Shown in pieces: positions 47,489-61,100 of a DNA stretch of 64,000 bases (the first letter of the stretch is position 1; each line of letters begins with the position of its first letter). Where the stretch lies: NCBI GenBank assembly GCA_036429605.1, contig JAVFKD010000016.1:1674001-1738000 (forward strand), in the 5' to 3' direction. Under the pieces are notes generated by a model, which saw only the letters and a list, made by a program, of their open reading frames with translations, made no database searches and was not told the origin of the DNA. Made by a program: the position numbers and the translations under genes. Source of the stretch: Cladobotryum mycophilum (lineage: Eukaryota; Ascomycota; Sordariomycetes; Hypocreales; Hypocreaceae).

Positions 47489-50400
47489 ATGGCCTCAAAG
47501 GGAGCCCCTCTACCACCAGTCGCCATTATTGGCATGGCTCTGAGACTCCCAGGTGGCGTTTCGACACCCGAGGAGTTTTGGAATCTTATGGTAGAAAGAA
47601 GAGATGGCCGTTGCCGTGTACCAGCCGATCGATACAACATAGATGCCTTCCATGACAGCAAACTGGAGGGGCAGGCTGTGCCAACTGCATATGGCTACTT
47701 TCTCAACGACATCAACCTCAAGGCCTTTGATGTCTCATCATTCTCATTAAGTCGTCTTGATCTACTCAGCTTGGATCCTCAACTGCGTCTTTTATATGAA
47801 GTGACCTGGGAATGCATAGAGAGTGCTGGCCAGACCCAACTGAGGGGTACGAATACAGGCATGTTTGTCGGGACCTTTGGAGAAGATTGGCATGACCTGT
47901 TGCGCAGGGATAGCCAAATTCCTGGTGTTTATCACACGACGAGCGCCAGTGATTTCATTCTATCAAACCGAGTCTCCAGCATGTATGATTTAAGAGGGCC
48001 AAGGTAATTCTCCTCATACAAGGGCTGCCTCCTATTTTATGCGAGCTAACCTTTAACCATTAGTATGACTATCCGAACGGCATGCTCCGCGTCCATGTCG
48101 GCACTTCACCTAGCATGTCAAGCTCTTCACAATGGTGACTGTACTGCAGCTATTGTTGCTGGGACGAACCTGATATTAAGCCCTAATATGACGATGGAGA
48201 TGGGAGAACACGGCGTACTCTCTCCAACTGGGTCATGCAAAACGTTCGACGCAAATGCGGACGGCTATGCTAGAGGAGAAGCTGTAAACGCTGTCCTCAT
48301 CAAGCCATTGGAAGATGCTGTTCGTGATGGTGACCCAATTCGCGCGGTTATTCGATCTACAGCAGTCAACTCTGATGGCAACACAACGAGCCAAGGTGTT
48401 CCTAGTCAGATTTGCCAGGAGCAATTGTTGAGACGAAGCTATTAATCCGCTGGAATCACTGAATTTTCTCAAACTGCCTTCGTGGAATGCCATGGAACGG
48501 GTACGGTGGTTGGAGATCCACCCGAAGTGAATGCCATTGGTGCCGTGTTTGGTGAGAGCGGAGTATATATTGGATCGGCAAGCGACCCCCGGGGTACCCT
48601 ACTTTGGAAAAATAAGCATGGTGTTTTGCTAACACCCTTCTTAGGTGAAACCGAACGTAGGCCACGCTGAGGGGGCGTCTGGTATTACTAGCATCATCAA
48701 AGCTGTGTTGGCTCTGGAACATGAAGTTATACCGCCAAACATAAACTTTACTACTCCAAATCCAAAACGCAAGTACTTCCACAGCTTTCACATGGGAATT
48801 CCACCTCCTAACCTATTTTCTCAGTCCCATTTGAGGAGTGCAAGCTCACTGTACCGGTGGAACCGAAGCCATGGCCAAAGGATAGGCATGCTAGAATCAG
48901 CGTGAACTGCTTTGGCATAGGGGGGACCAATGCTCATGTAAGTGGCGCGCACAGCCCTCTTGATGTTCCAACTGATCCATATTGTACAGACCATTCTCGA
49001 TTCGGCTGCTTCGTTTGGTGTCGGCCGACAGGACAAGAAGATTATTCCAGGCAGCAACTCATCTACTCTCACCAATGGACATGCACCCGGCAAACTCAAT
49101 AGAGTACATACGGACGGAGATTCGAACGGCCTAGTCAATGATTATGTGAATGGTGACGTGGACGGAAAAGTCAACGGAGGCGTCAGCGCAGCAGCGAAGT
49201 GTTGGCCTCGTCTTCTTGCCCTCTCTGCCAACAACGAAAAGTCCCTTCATATGCGGGTAGACGATATCAAGAAGTACATCGAGCCTCGGTGGGATTCTCT
49301 CGACGGAGTGGCATACACTCTGGCGTTTCGTCGGATCCATCTGCGTCATCGAACATTTTGTATCGCCAACAGTAACGATGAAACATTAGACTTTGGCAGT
49401 TTCCAGAAGACGCATGCAAACAGCCCTGATGTTGTCTTTGTTTTCACTGGCCAAGGTGGTCAGTGGGCCGGCATGGGCAGAGAGCTCATACAAACGTCTA
49501 AGTCGTTTCGTAGCGATATCCAAAGGCTAGATCAGGTTCTGCAAAGCTTAGATGAAGCCCCGGAATGGACGATAGAAGGTTTGTAGCGGTTGATTTATTC
49601 GGCATTTCACTGTGCGTTTTGATGCTAATCATTTATTTTCTTTCCACAGGTATTTTATGCTCTGAGGATGCCTCAGAACAGTTGGAGAGGGCAGAATTTG
49701 CCCAGCCCTTGTGCACTGCAGTACAGATTGCGCTGGTAAACTTACTTGCGACATGCGGCGTCAAGCCTTCAGCTGTTGTTGGTCACTCAAGCGGAGAAAT
49801 TGCCGCTGCATATGCTGCAGGGGCCTTGACGATGTGTGAGGCTATCATATGCGCCTATTTTCGGGGGTTCGTGATGAAGGACCACAGCCGAAATGGTGCC
49901 ATGGCAGCGGTTGGTTTGCCTCTTGCTGCTGTCTCATCGTATTTGGTTGATGGGGTTTGCGTTGCTTGTGAAAACAGTCCAACGAGCGTGACCCTTTCAG
50001 GAGATGCAAACGTTCTCGATCAAACATTGGAAGCCATTCAAAACAACGAAATGGACGTTTTCACTCGAAAATTACGCGTAAACACGGCATACCACTCACG
50101 TAAGTATATCTCCATATGTGCTGAGAGCCTACTGACGAATTGCCTCAATAATAGATCACATGCAAGCTGTTGGTGACCAATACGAGGAAACACTGAAGCC
50201 CCATCTCTCACAAAAAGAGACGGCTGTTCCTTTCTACTCAACTGTTGACGGACGACCTCTTTCAGGCGAGGCACAGCTCGGCCCAAAATATTAGAGGAAC
50301 AACCTACAGTTACCGGTCTTATTCCTCGGGGCAATGAGTGCACTTTTGAAAGAGGCGAAACACGATACCACCTTTCTAGAAGTTGGGCCTCATTCAGCCC

Positions 50401-53400
50401 TCCAGGGCCCCATCAATCAGATACTGAAAGACCGCGCCTCAAAGCACAAACATTCATACGTGCCCACGTTGATACGTAACAAGGATTGTGTAAAATCGAT
50501 CTTGATAGCTCTGGGGGAACTGTTTGCACGGGGTCACGCGGTTGACTTCTCTTACGTCAACCCCACTACGCCGGTTTTGACTGATCTTCCTAATTACCCT
50601 TGGGATCACTCCGTAGAATACTGGAGCGAAAGTCGGCTTGCCTCTGAGTGGAGGTTTAGAAAGCATACCCATCACGAGCTGTTAGGATCTAGTGTCCAAG
50701 AAACTAGCAGCCTTAAGCCAGTGTGGCGAAACTTGCTAAATCTCAACAACGTTCCCTGGCTTAGAGACCATAAGCTTATGAATGACATTGTGTTCCCTTG
50801 TGCCGGGTACATTGCCATGATGGGTCAGGCTATTAAGCAGGTGTGCGGGTCAGAGTCGTACAGGTTACAGAATCTCATGGTCAAGTCCACTCTGGTCCTT
50901 GCAGAAGGTGAATCGGTCGAGATTATAACCACGATGAGGCCCTCTCGATTAACAGATCTTACCAACTCTTCATGGTACGACTTGGTCATTTCGACTTATA
51001 ACGGATCAACCTGGACCGAGAACTGTATCGCCCAAGGTAAGGCCGCCGAAGATGGTAGCCTGCAGGAAACTCCCATTCCCGTTCCCCAACCGCGCAGGAT
51101 CTCTACGAAATACCTATATGAGCGGGTGAGCAGCATTGGATTGAAGTACGGCCCATGCTTCCAAAGACTGGGCGAGGTTACAGCGCATACCAAGGAATTG
51201 AAAGCTGTAGCTGTCATAACAGACGATGAATCTGAACATGCGTCACGGTATGCGGTTCACCCTACCACCTTGGATCTGTGTCTTCAGCTATGTCTCGTCG
51301 CCAGGACAAGAGGCATAATTCGAGATTGGAACCTACTTAAAGTCTCCTACAACATCAAGGACATTGAGATTCATCCCTGTGGCCCCGAAATTGTGGCCGA
51401 AGCCTCTGTGCTCTTAGACGTTGCCACAAATCTGGAATGGGGTAGTGCAGTAGCTGTGACAAGGGAAAAGAAACGTGTCATCAAATTTAGCAAAGTGTTG
51501 GGTTTATCTTTGGACACGGGCCTTGAGGCCGAGAGGACTGACGCCATTCATGCTGGTCGTCTTAATTGGCGCCCTGACCTTGATTTCCTCGATGCAGATT
51601 CGCTGATGAGGAGGTCTGATAACTGGCGCAACCATAAGCTTGCGCTGGAAAGGCTCGCCACTCTGTGTATCCTGGACGCCTTGGACACCCTGGAATCATC
51701 TACCATCGCAACATCTGGTTACTTGACTAAGCTCGTGCAATGGCTTGAGATACAAAAGGAGAATATGATCCAGGGAAAGCGACAGTTCGTTGTCCCGGAG
51801 GCCAAACAATGGGCCTTGTCAGATGCTAAATCTAGAGGGCCCTTATTGAGCGCTGCAGCTGATGCTGTGCACTCAATCGGGGACCACAATACGTCCGGGG
51901 TTGCAGATATTCTCTGCGAGATTACGAAATCAGGAAATATCCAGAGCATTTTTGGGGGCAAGATGAGCCCAGTGGAGTTGCTCACTGAAGGTGATGAACT
52001 GGAGCGGTTCTACTCACTGGCTCACACCATTGCTAATCAAGGCGACTTCTTCGCCCTATGTGCTCACGCCCAACCTTCGCTGAGGGTTTTGGAAATTGGT
52101 GCGGGGACAGGGGCCACGACCAAGGTTGTCCTTCCAACTCTGATGTCGAGTCATGGATTGCGCATGTATGCGGAATACACAGTCACTGATATATCTTCCG
52201 GATTCCTCGCGCAGGCCCAGGAAAGGTTCAAAGGATGGGACGGGCTTCAGTATAAGGTCCTTGACATCGAAAAGGACCCAGCTGAGCAGGGATTCCAACT
52301 CGAATCTTACGACCTGGTCATTGCCTCCAATGTAAGTTTTTTCCAGAGTCTTTAGTATGCCAGCCTGACACTAAACTGGTTGCTTAGGTCCTTCATGCGA
52401 CATCTTCACTTCAACAAAGCCTGAAAAATGTGAAATCACTTCTTCGTCCCGGGGGACGATTGTACCTTCAGGAGCTGATACAACGTAAGCGTGCCAAATC
52501 TCCCCATATCCTCTCAATGGTTGCCGTTCTATCTAACCTCTGATCAATAGCATTAACTTGGTATTTCGTTTCCTTCATAATGGTATATTCCCCCTTCTTT
52601 CCCCTTTGCTCTAGATTCGTTTTTGCTGACAGTCCTTCTTTTTCATCTCAAAGAGTTTTTTTCCTGGATGGTGGATAGGAGAGAATGATGATCGTGTTGA
52701 TTCGCCTCTTGTCTCCATTGATAGATGGAATAAGGAGCTTCAGGGCGCAGGCTTCTGTGGCGCCGAGTCCGTCTTTCTAGATGACGAGATGTTCTTCCAT
52801 ACCAACGCAGTCATCGTCTCCAGAGTTGTTGCACCAGTCGTCCATGCCGGCGCCGTTACACTGTTATACAAAGAGAAAAGACATGAATTCGCTCACGAAA
52901 TTGCCGCCATCCTGGAACAAAGAGGGACAAAGGTTCATTGGAGTGAGATTACCAACCAGGAACACATCGAAGGCCAAGATATCATCTCAACCATTGATCT
53001 CGAAGCCCCTTTCTTCCATCTCATGCCTGAAGAAGACTACAAGACATTTATGAACCATCTTTCCAAGCTGAATGATGGTATTCTGTGGCTCACCCGCTCA
53101 TGCCAGGTCAACTGCACCGACCCCCGTTACGCTGTCGTTCTCGGATTAGCTCGAACTATTCGACAAGAGCATTCCATCGGGATCTCGACAGTCGAACTAG
53201 AAAGTCTAGATTCAACTGCGGCAGGCGTTGTAACCAAACTATTCGAAAAGTTCCATAACAGACCTCGAGGAGTCGACAAAGGTCGCAGCATCGACCACGA
53301 GTTTGTGGTTCGAGACGGCACCGTTCACGTCGGGCGCTTTGATTGGTTCCCCATGTCTGCTGAGTTGGAAATGGAGCTACAGGACGATGATCCGAAGCGC

Positions 53401-55980
53401 CTGACGATTGGAAATATCGGGTCGTTTGATTCGATACATTGGGTTCATCATGAAAGATCTCTAGTTCAGGCCAACGAGATCGAAGTCAACATTCGTTGTG
53501 TGGGGCTAAATTTCAGGGTATGTCATCAACACTGTCAAAAACGTATCAACCAACTAACCTATGCCGCAAGGATATCATGATAGCTGCGGGCTTTGTTCCT
53601 GGCAAAGACGACTGTTTTGGGTTAGAGGCCTCTGGCGTAGTTGCCCGTACGGGATCTGCTGTTGACAATTTGATGCCCGGCGATCACGTCTTAATGCTAG
53701 GCAACGGCCTCTTCACTACCCGCAAAGTGATTCCGGCCTCTCATGTTGTTCCAATCCCCAAAGGACTCAGCCTTGAGGATGCAGCAGCCATGCCGGTTGT
53801 GTATGTGACAGCAATACAAGCTCTTATTAACTTGGGAAATCTTCAAAGGGGTCAGGTAGGTTAATGCCTTTGCAATTTATCTATACATGAAAGCTTACAA
53901 TATCTGATCAGACTATTTTAATCCACTCCGCCTGCGGAGGCGTCGGACAAGCCGCGATACACCTGTCCAAGATGGTTGGTGCCGAGGTATGTCTTTTTCA
54001 TGACACAACTTGCTACCGATACTATGCTAATGACTGCAAAGATTTATGCGACTGTTGGGAATGAGGACAAGGTCCAGCACCTGCTGGATCATCATAATAT
54101 TCCACGAGAAAGGATCTTCAACTCCCGCACCACTGCCTTCGTCGAAGATATTATGAAGGCTACTGAAAACCGCGGAGTCGACCTTGTCCTAAACTCCTTG
54201 TCTGGAGAGCTTCTCCATGCTTCGTGGCAATGCGTAGCTAAGTATGGCAAGATGATGGAGATTGGCAAGCGTGATATCCTCGAACGCGGCCATCTGGGGC
54301 TGGACCTTTTCAATGGCAATAGGACATTCTTCGGTATTGATCTTGATGGTCTCAGCCATGATCGTCCGGATGATGTTGGGAGGTGAGTAGATATGCCATG
54401 AAAGGAGACCAATATGCAGTGGCAGATTCAGGTCAGATTCTAACAAAATTAGGTTGATGGAACAATTTGTTCAATACTTCACAGACGGGCATGCCAAGCC
54501 CATTAGACCAGTGACTTTTTACCCTGCCCAGAAGGTGCTCGATGCCTTCCGCTTCATGAAGACGGGCCAGCACATGGGTAAAATTGTCATCACAATGCCA
54601 AAAGATGCAAAAGATCTGACGTCCGTCAAGGCCCCAGAGCTTACTGTTATGAACGAAGCATCAACGTACCTCCTTGTGGGAGGGCTTGGCGGCCTGGGGA
54701 AGGCAATAACAAGATGGATGATTGAGTGCGGAGCTAGAAGCTTTGTTTTTCTCTCTCGGTCTGCAGGGAAGACTGATGACGATCAGGCTTTTTGCGAGAG
54801 CTAGAATCGCAAGGCTGCCAGGCTATTCCAGCTGTCGGTTCAGTCAGCGAGATGGCTGATGTAAAAAGAGCTATACAAATGGCCCCCACACGAATTGCTG
54901 GCGTGATCCAAATGTCAATGGTCTTACGTGTGAGTGTATTCACTTGGCTTCCCTATGATGTGTGGCGGTATCTACCCCAGGAGCTTATGCTAACGAATCG
55001 CGCGTCTACCACAGGATACGGCCATTCTCGATATGAGTTACGAAGACTGGACAGCCGTACTGGCACCCAAGGTCACCGGCACATGGAACCTTCATAGCGC
55101 CCTTCTAGAAGATGTTGACTTTTTTATACTCTTCAGCTCCTTGTCGGGAATATCGGGAAGACCGGGTCAGGCCAGCTATGCTGCGGCGAACACCTTCCTT
55201 GACGCGTTTGCTCAATATCGACAAAGCCTTGGCCGGGCATGCTCCGTCATTGACATTGGGTTTATGGAGGGAATCGGTGTCGTTAGCAGGCATCCCGCTA
55301 TTCTCTCGCAGTACACCCAGAGCGGCGGATATTTGCTACAGGAACAGCAACTAATCGAAGCAATCCAGGCGAGCATTCGACGGTCTCGTCCGTCCATCAA
55401 GGCAAATCCGCCCGGGAACAGCTTTACAAGCATGTGCCAGCTGAGTGTCGGCTTGCGATGCTCCAAGCCTCTACACGACCCCAGCAATTACTCCACCCTA
55501 CGGTGGGATATCCGTGCTGCCATGTATTGGAACTTTGAAACGCAGATAAAACAGAACACGGACGTTCCGAACACGCTCCTGCAAGAAAAGCTCGAGGCCC
55601 TGCGTGCCAACCCCAGTATCCTCGACGAGCCGAATACTCTGGAAGTAATGACGTGGGAGCTCGGCCGCATCATGTGCCACTTCATGCTGATTCCGGAGGA
55701 GAGCATGGAAATATCCATGACCCTGGTCTCGATAGGGATTGACTCGATTGTGTCCATCGAGGTTCGCAACTGGTTGCGGCAGGTCGTTGGCATTGAGACG
55801 ACGGTTCTTCAGATCATGGGCGCGGAAACTATTGAAGGGCTTGGTAAACTAGCGATTGACTTGCTCAAGAAGAAGCATATGCTTCAGTCGAGCACCGGGG
55901 GCGAAATGAATGGCGATGGTGTTGCGTTGGGGGAGAGGCCGAGGAGAAGACTGAGGCATAAGGCATGCATGATGATGTAG
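47489..55980 (+). pseudogene. Damaged highly reducing PKS (KS-AT-DH-CMeT-ER-KR-ACP)
   Basis: Remnant of a type I highly reducing polyketide synthase, about 15 exons. Exon starts include 47489, 48064, 48645, 48825, 48990, 49650, 50155, 52388, 52551, 52654, 53571, 53912, 54042, 54453, 55015. Visible: KS (TACSAS, CHGTGT, NVGHAEG), AT (GHSSGE), DH with HKLMNDIVFPCAGY, an intact methyltransferase motif LEIGAGTG (about 52091-52114), ER (ACGGVGQ), KR (GGLGGLG, SYAAAN) and ACP (IGIDSI). Breaks: in-frame TAA at 48443-48445 inside KS; TAG at 50292-50294 where a Trp is expected (KY*RNNL) in AT; a frame shift at a five-T run (54789-54793) in KR, one T short. Two introns use GC donors (48578, 48769). KS has TIR in place of the usual ID before TACS. 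Both stops sit in a CpA/TpG context. It may be an old copy or, less likely, sequencing damage. Confidence 0.85.
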
Positions 55981-57468
55981 AATATTTGTTGGGCTCCTGC
56001 CTAGTGATTTTGAATCAAACGTGATTTTACGCTCTGAGGTTTTGAAAATGATTTGGAATACGAAACCGCGTCGCACGAGCATCAAAGTGAATAAGGTGAC
56101 GGTTTCCCCCTAATCAACCCAGCATTTGAATGGCCATCGCCACAAAGGTTTCCCTATCAAATCATTGACAAGATTCTGTTGATGCCTTGGTAATAAGTCT
56201 TTATCAAAGGACATTCGGAAGCATTTAGAGGTCAAAGTGACGTCGGCCCCAGGGGCTGTAGCGAAAACTTCAACCACGTATGACCGAGGCACTTATGTAC
56301 TACAATAAAGTTGTCCTTTTTTTCCCCTTCTGATAATTATGAATTTACGCATCTTTAAAGTCTCCGTCTTTTATTCAATGTGTTGGATCCGTTAGGAGGC
56401 TTTTGGTCAAGTGAATGGGGATGGTGGTCGAGCGCTGTTTATTCGTTTGGTGCCCGAACAAACAAACGCCGTTTGCTCTGCTGCACAAAGGGGCCGAGTT
56501 CTGTTTGTCTTCAAACGCCCAAAAAACATCAACTTTCCATATCTAACAGCCCTCTTTTTGCTTCAAACATTAATATTATCTTGATTTGGGTTCATGGTGG
56601 TTGTAGTTGTAGATTACCCCTATTTTGCTCGTTGCAGCCATATCACGTTTCTGGGTAGCTGCTCGACTGCCAGAGACAGGATTGTGGCCATATATCACAC
56701 AGAATTAATCCTATAAACTCATTATAGTAGCCTTCAGTAACTTCCTTGCGCCAAGCTCGTATATAATAAAGGATCACATGCAAGAAGAGGTATTACCCCC
56801 CCCCCTTCCCCAAGGCCCTCATCCAATATCCAACTCAAGGCAGCCTCCCCACCGCAATCATCTCAACTTCATGTGTTGCTCAATTCACCCAATGCCGATC
56901 ACCAGCTTCCTTGATGCTGACTAGGTCGCCCGGAGACCATTTTCGGCTGCCTAATTCCTATTCTTAGATCGTGTTGCCCTCGCGACGCGTTGGCGATTCT
57001 GGCGATAGCAGTCGTTGACAGCTGGCACCTGTAACCCTCAATCTTTCATTCACCAATTCCCTGAAACCCCCTAAAGATCAGTAACTACGCTCCCTAGAAG
57101 AAATCTCTTCATCTGTTGACGCATGTGATTCCAACATCGGACGAAAAACAACACCAAGGCACGTCGCGATCCCCTTTTTAGCGCGAGAACGCGGTCGTCC
57201 CCTTACATTCTATTCGTGCCAGGCAGTGAATGCAGCTGCTGCCAGGTCTCTATATAGCCGACCAACAACCCCCCTAGAAATCTCTTCTCCTCCCTCTTCC
57301 TTTCCTTTCCTTTTCATCTCAACCTTTCCACTTCATCTCATCTGCAACTTCGCTTGACTCCCCCACACAAACAAACAACAAACCAACCAAGCCTATCTAC
57401 CTACCTCAACAAGCATTGCACATACTATACAAACCTCTACCTACCTACTACTCAGACCACTCATCGAG
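55981..57468. other. Intergenic and MFS promoter, no gene seen
   Basis: About 1.5 kb after the PKS remnant. It contains a C10-11 run near 56798. The last 250 bases form a recognisable core promoter and CT/ACAAAC-rich leader of the transporter gene. Confidence 0.55.
57251..57257 (+). promoter_or_regulatory. Probable TATA box of the MFS transporter gene
   Basis: TATATAG lies 212 bases before the ATG at 57469 and is followed by a CT-rich initiator/leader region (about 57285-57345). Confidence 0.5.
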
Positions 57469-59145
57469 ATGTCTCTTCCACCACCACCACCACCGGCTAT
57501 CAAGCCTACTACAGACGTCGTCTTCACCCACGCCGCTTCTTCCTCCACTGGGAGCGCACAAACAGTCGTTGTCGCAACCAGAGGCAGTACCTCTACCACC
57601 ACTGCTCTCAACAAGCCAATGATGGAAGAATCTACTCGCGATCCTATCCCTGATGGTGGTATCCGCGCATGGCTCGTTGTCCTAGGCGGGTTTCTCGACT
57701 TTGCGATTGCGTTCGGTATGTATCCCCTGCTACTCCCCTCGACACCTTGTCCCAACAACTAACTCCTCCTCCAGGTCTAGTCAATTCATTCGGTACTTTC
57801 CAAGCAGTCTATGAAAGTCAATGGAAAGCTAGCACGTCAACTGTTACCTGGATTGGTTCTGTACAAGTATGTCTCCCTACACCCACATGACAACAACACC
57901 CGGACGCGTGGTTTGCTAACCAGCTCTTCCATACAGCTCTTCATCCTCTTCCTAGGTGGCACAGTCTGTGGCTCAGCCTTTGACAAATGGGGCTCAAGAA
58001 AGTTAATGCTCTCTGGCACTGTCATCTGCTTGATCTCGTTCATCGCAACGAGCTTCGCAACCAAGTACTATCAATATCTCCTCGCCCAAGGCATCCTCTT
58101 TGGCATTGGCAACGCAATGCTGTAAGTACACCACGCTGATCTCGCATTGTCATGTTGACTAACATCATCGCCCCCAAGGTTCTATCCCGCAACTGGCGCC
58201 ATCTCTGAGTGGTTCGACCAAAAGCGCGGATTGGCCCTCGGCCTCGCACTCTCCGGAGCCTCTGTCGGTGGAATCATCTGGCCACTCATCGTCGGCAAGT
58301 TGTTTACCGTCGTATCAACTGCCTGGGTGCACCGCATAATTGCCGCCATTTCCATTCCCATTCTCCTCGTCTCCTGCTTCTTTGTCAAGGAACGCAAAGC
58401 CTCTGAACACACTCCTGCAAGCAACACTGCAGCCACTGCCACAGACATTACCGCCACAAACAATGAAACAACTCCCACCACACCTGCCAAACAAACCATC
58501 AAAGATGTCATCTCCGAATGGCGTTTCCTTGCCCTATGCGCAGCCCTATTCTTCATCTACGGCGGAATGCTTATCCCATTCTACTACATACCTCTTTTCG
58601 CCATGGAGCAAGGTGTAAACCCTACTATGGCAAACAACCTCCTTGCCATTGGCTACGCAGGATCAGTTGTCGGCCGTGTCAGTAGCGGATGGATCGCTGA
58701 CCGAGTTGGCCGGTACGTTATATATCTCCCCCCCCCAACCTTGATAACGCGTGACTAACTTCCCTCCAGATTCAACGTCCTCCTCGTTGTCGCCATCGGC
58801 ACCGGCATCGTGACCGTTTGCTGGGTCAAAATGACCAGCTTCGGTGCCATGGTTGCTTCCACCATCCTGTTCTGTCTATTCTCCGGAGGTCTGATTCCTC
58901 TCGGTTCAGCCTGCGTTGCCCAGACCACAACAGACATGCAGAACATTGGTCTTCGGATCGGCGTGATGATGACCATCTGCTCGTTTGCGGCCCTTAGAGG
59001 AGGCCCAATCAGCGGCTACATCAAGGACAATGGAGGAAGTTGGTTCGGAGTATATGCCTTTTCAGCTGGCGGCACTCTCCTTGGAGCAGTCATGCTTCTC
59101 GCAGTTCGCCTCTGCAGCCAGAAGAAGTGGAACGCCGTTGTCTAA
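57469..59145 (+). CDS. MFS transporter, monocarboxylate-transporter-like
   Basis: Plasma or vacuolar membrane transporter of 477 residues, most probably exporting the metabolite or carrying a carboxylate. Five exons keep frame: 57469-57715, 57775-57866, 57937-58121, 58179-58712 and 58770-59145; donors are GTATGT, GTATGT, GTAAGT and GTACGT. The cytosolic N-terminus is Pro- and Ser/Thr-rich (residues 1-55), then DGGIRAW, the mark of fungal MCT-like proteins, opens the first helix. About twelve hydrophobic helices follow, split by a central Ala/Thr-rich loop (about 245-280). The 'GRVSSGWIADRVGR' motif is the MFS loop signature repeated in the second half. No frame damage is seen, in contrast with its neighbours. 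Its place between the PKS remnant and the FAD oxidase makes a cluster role plausible but unproven. Confidence 0.9.
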
Positions 59146-60632
59146 ACGCCTTTACGCCTAACAACTTGACCGTCACTTATGATGGTAGAGTGACCAACAA
59201 ATCTCACTCGAACAAACAAACACAGAAACAATCACCATACAAAAAACAAAACAAAAATGGGAGGATTAGATTTGGTATTGGTTCAGGGAAAAGGACATTG
59301 TCTAGAATCATTAAAGGTACAAATGCATACAGGGTATACCAGAGTACGATGGAGTTTAGGACAAAGGGGATTGCATTATGTTTATTGCATTGCTACGGCA
59401 GATGAAAACTGGCAAGTCGACGGGAATTATGCTCAACATTAGTTGTAATGATATTGCATCAAGGAATGGCATGGCAGGGAAGTCAGGGTTTAGTTGGGGG
59501 TCTAGGTTGCTGATCTCTCTACTACTCAAAATCAGTGGGAGAACGAACACACACAAACACCATAAATCTGTTTGGGCGACAATGATAAAAGAACCTACAA
59601 ATCATGAACAAATTAATGATTTACACAATTTAATTTTTTCTCCCTATTGTGAATTTTCCATCTTCTTTTCTTTAAATAATTTCTCACTCCCACATGCTAT
59701 TCTCATACCATATTAAGATGCTATCATGATCGTCACTTGGCGTTTTCTTTCCTTTAATTTCTAGTCTCACGTCCCGCCCGTGCTCCGGCGGACTGCGGCG
59801 GCCCCACACCGATTCGCCCACTCTCTCACGGGGCACCGACGACGCCCGTCTCTACATGGCTTCTTCTTCTTTCTCCCCCTGGTTTCACCCTCCAGCGCCG
59901 TTTCAGCTTCTTCCATCGACACCCATCCTTTTTTTCCCCACTTGTTCTATGCATGATCCCTCCCCAAGATCGGCAATGCCCGCCCCCAATTTCCCACGTG
60001 GCAGATGCATCCCTCCAAGACATCATCAGCTTTAGAAAGGGGGAGGGGGCAGCCTACACTGAACCCTGGCTAAGCCTCTCTTAACCTCCCCCACCCCTTC
60101 TCTCCTCGAATCATACCGAATCTTACTCAAGATCAGCCATGGGTAAAAGACAACTGTATAGAGACAGACAGAAAGAGAAAGAGAGCTAAAGAGCTTAGAT
60201 TAAACCGTCCTATGACGGATGAGGATGCTACGACTATTCCTCAACCTACAGGTAAGCTCCGGGACACCATCAAACCTATACTAGAGATCAAAACTGACAA
60301 GGAGGGAATGAACAAAATCGGCATCGCCTATCCGAGAATGGTGTCGTGATCGTCTTCAAATGTGACGGTTTACTACATTTAAAAAGGGCTGGCTGGGTAC
60401 CTTTTTCACTATGTGGCTTTTCCCCCATCTCGATCTGCAGGCTTCTCTCTCACTCTCACTCACTCTCTCGCTCTCTCACTCTGACTCTCTCGCTCTCTCA
60501 CTCTGACTCTCTCCTACACTCTGAGTCCTTCTCTACTTCATCTCTTCAAGTCCCCCTCCTATTATAGAATCGAGCCCCCTTTTCCCTTGCCAAAAGCCAA
60601 GCAAAGCAAAGCCCCGAGAACAAAACACAAAC
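59146..60632. other. Intergenic and FAD-oxidase promoter with CT repeats
   Basis: About 1.5 kb without a recognised gene. A CT-rich tandem repeat lies at about 60440-60530, just before the FAD oxidase leader. Confidence 0.55.
60440..60530 (+). repeat. CT-rich tandem repeat upstream of the FAD oxidase gene
   Basis: CACTCT/CTCGCTCTCTCACTCTGA units; a unit of about 26 bases (ACTCTCTCGCTCTCTCACTCTG and neighbours) occurs twice in a row at about 60460-60512. It lies in the proximal promoter or leader. Confidence 0.7.
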
Positions 60633-61060
60633 ATGCGCTTCTCCCTGCTGTGCGTCGTTTCCACGGCGGCCCTGGCAGCTGCTACGACAAGGTGCCAGGA
60701 TCTGCAGACTTGTGTCCGGAGAGTGTTTGGGCCTGGTTCCAATGATAGGATCGTGACGCCCAAGGATGATACCTATACCGATGCTCGAATCGGGGAGTCG
60801 ATCCAGTGAGTTATGTTCTCCCATCAAAGGGCTTCCTCTTCCTCTTCCTCTCCTTCTCCTTCTCCTTCTTCTCCTTCTTCCTTTGGCGTGACAACAAGTG
60901 TGTTGCATACTAACTTGATGCAACTTGCAGGTTTGAACAGTTCCCTTCATTGATAGCCTATGCCAAGGATGCCTCCGAGGTGTCTCCCTTGCTTCTTTGT
61001 GCCAAACGAACTGGTCACAAAGCTGTGCCTCGTACCGGCGCCCATCAGTAAGACTCTCCT

Positions 61061-61100
<40 letters not shown>

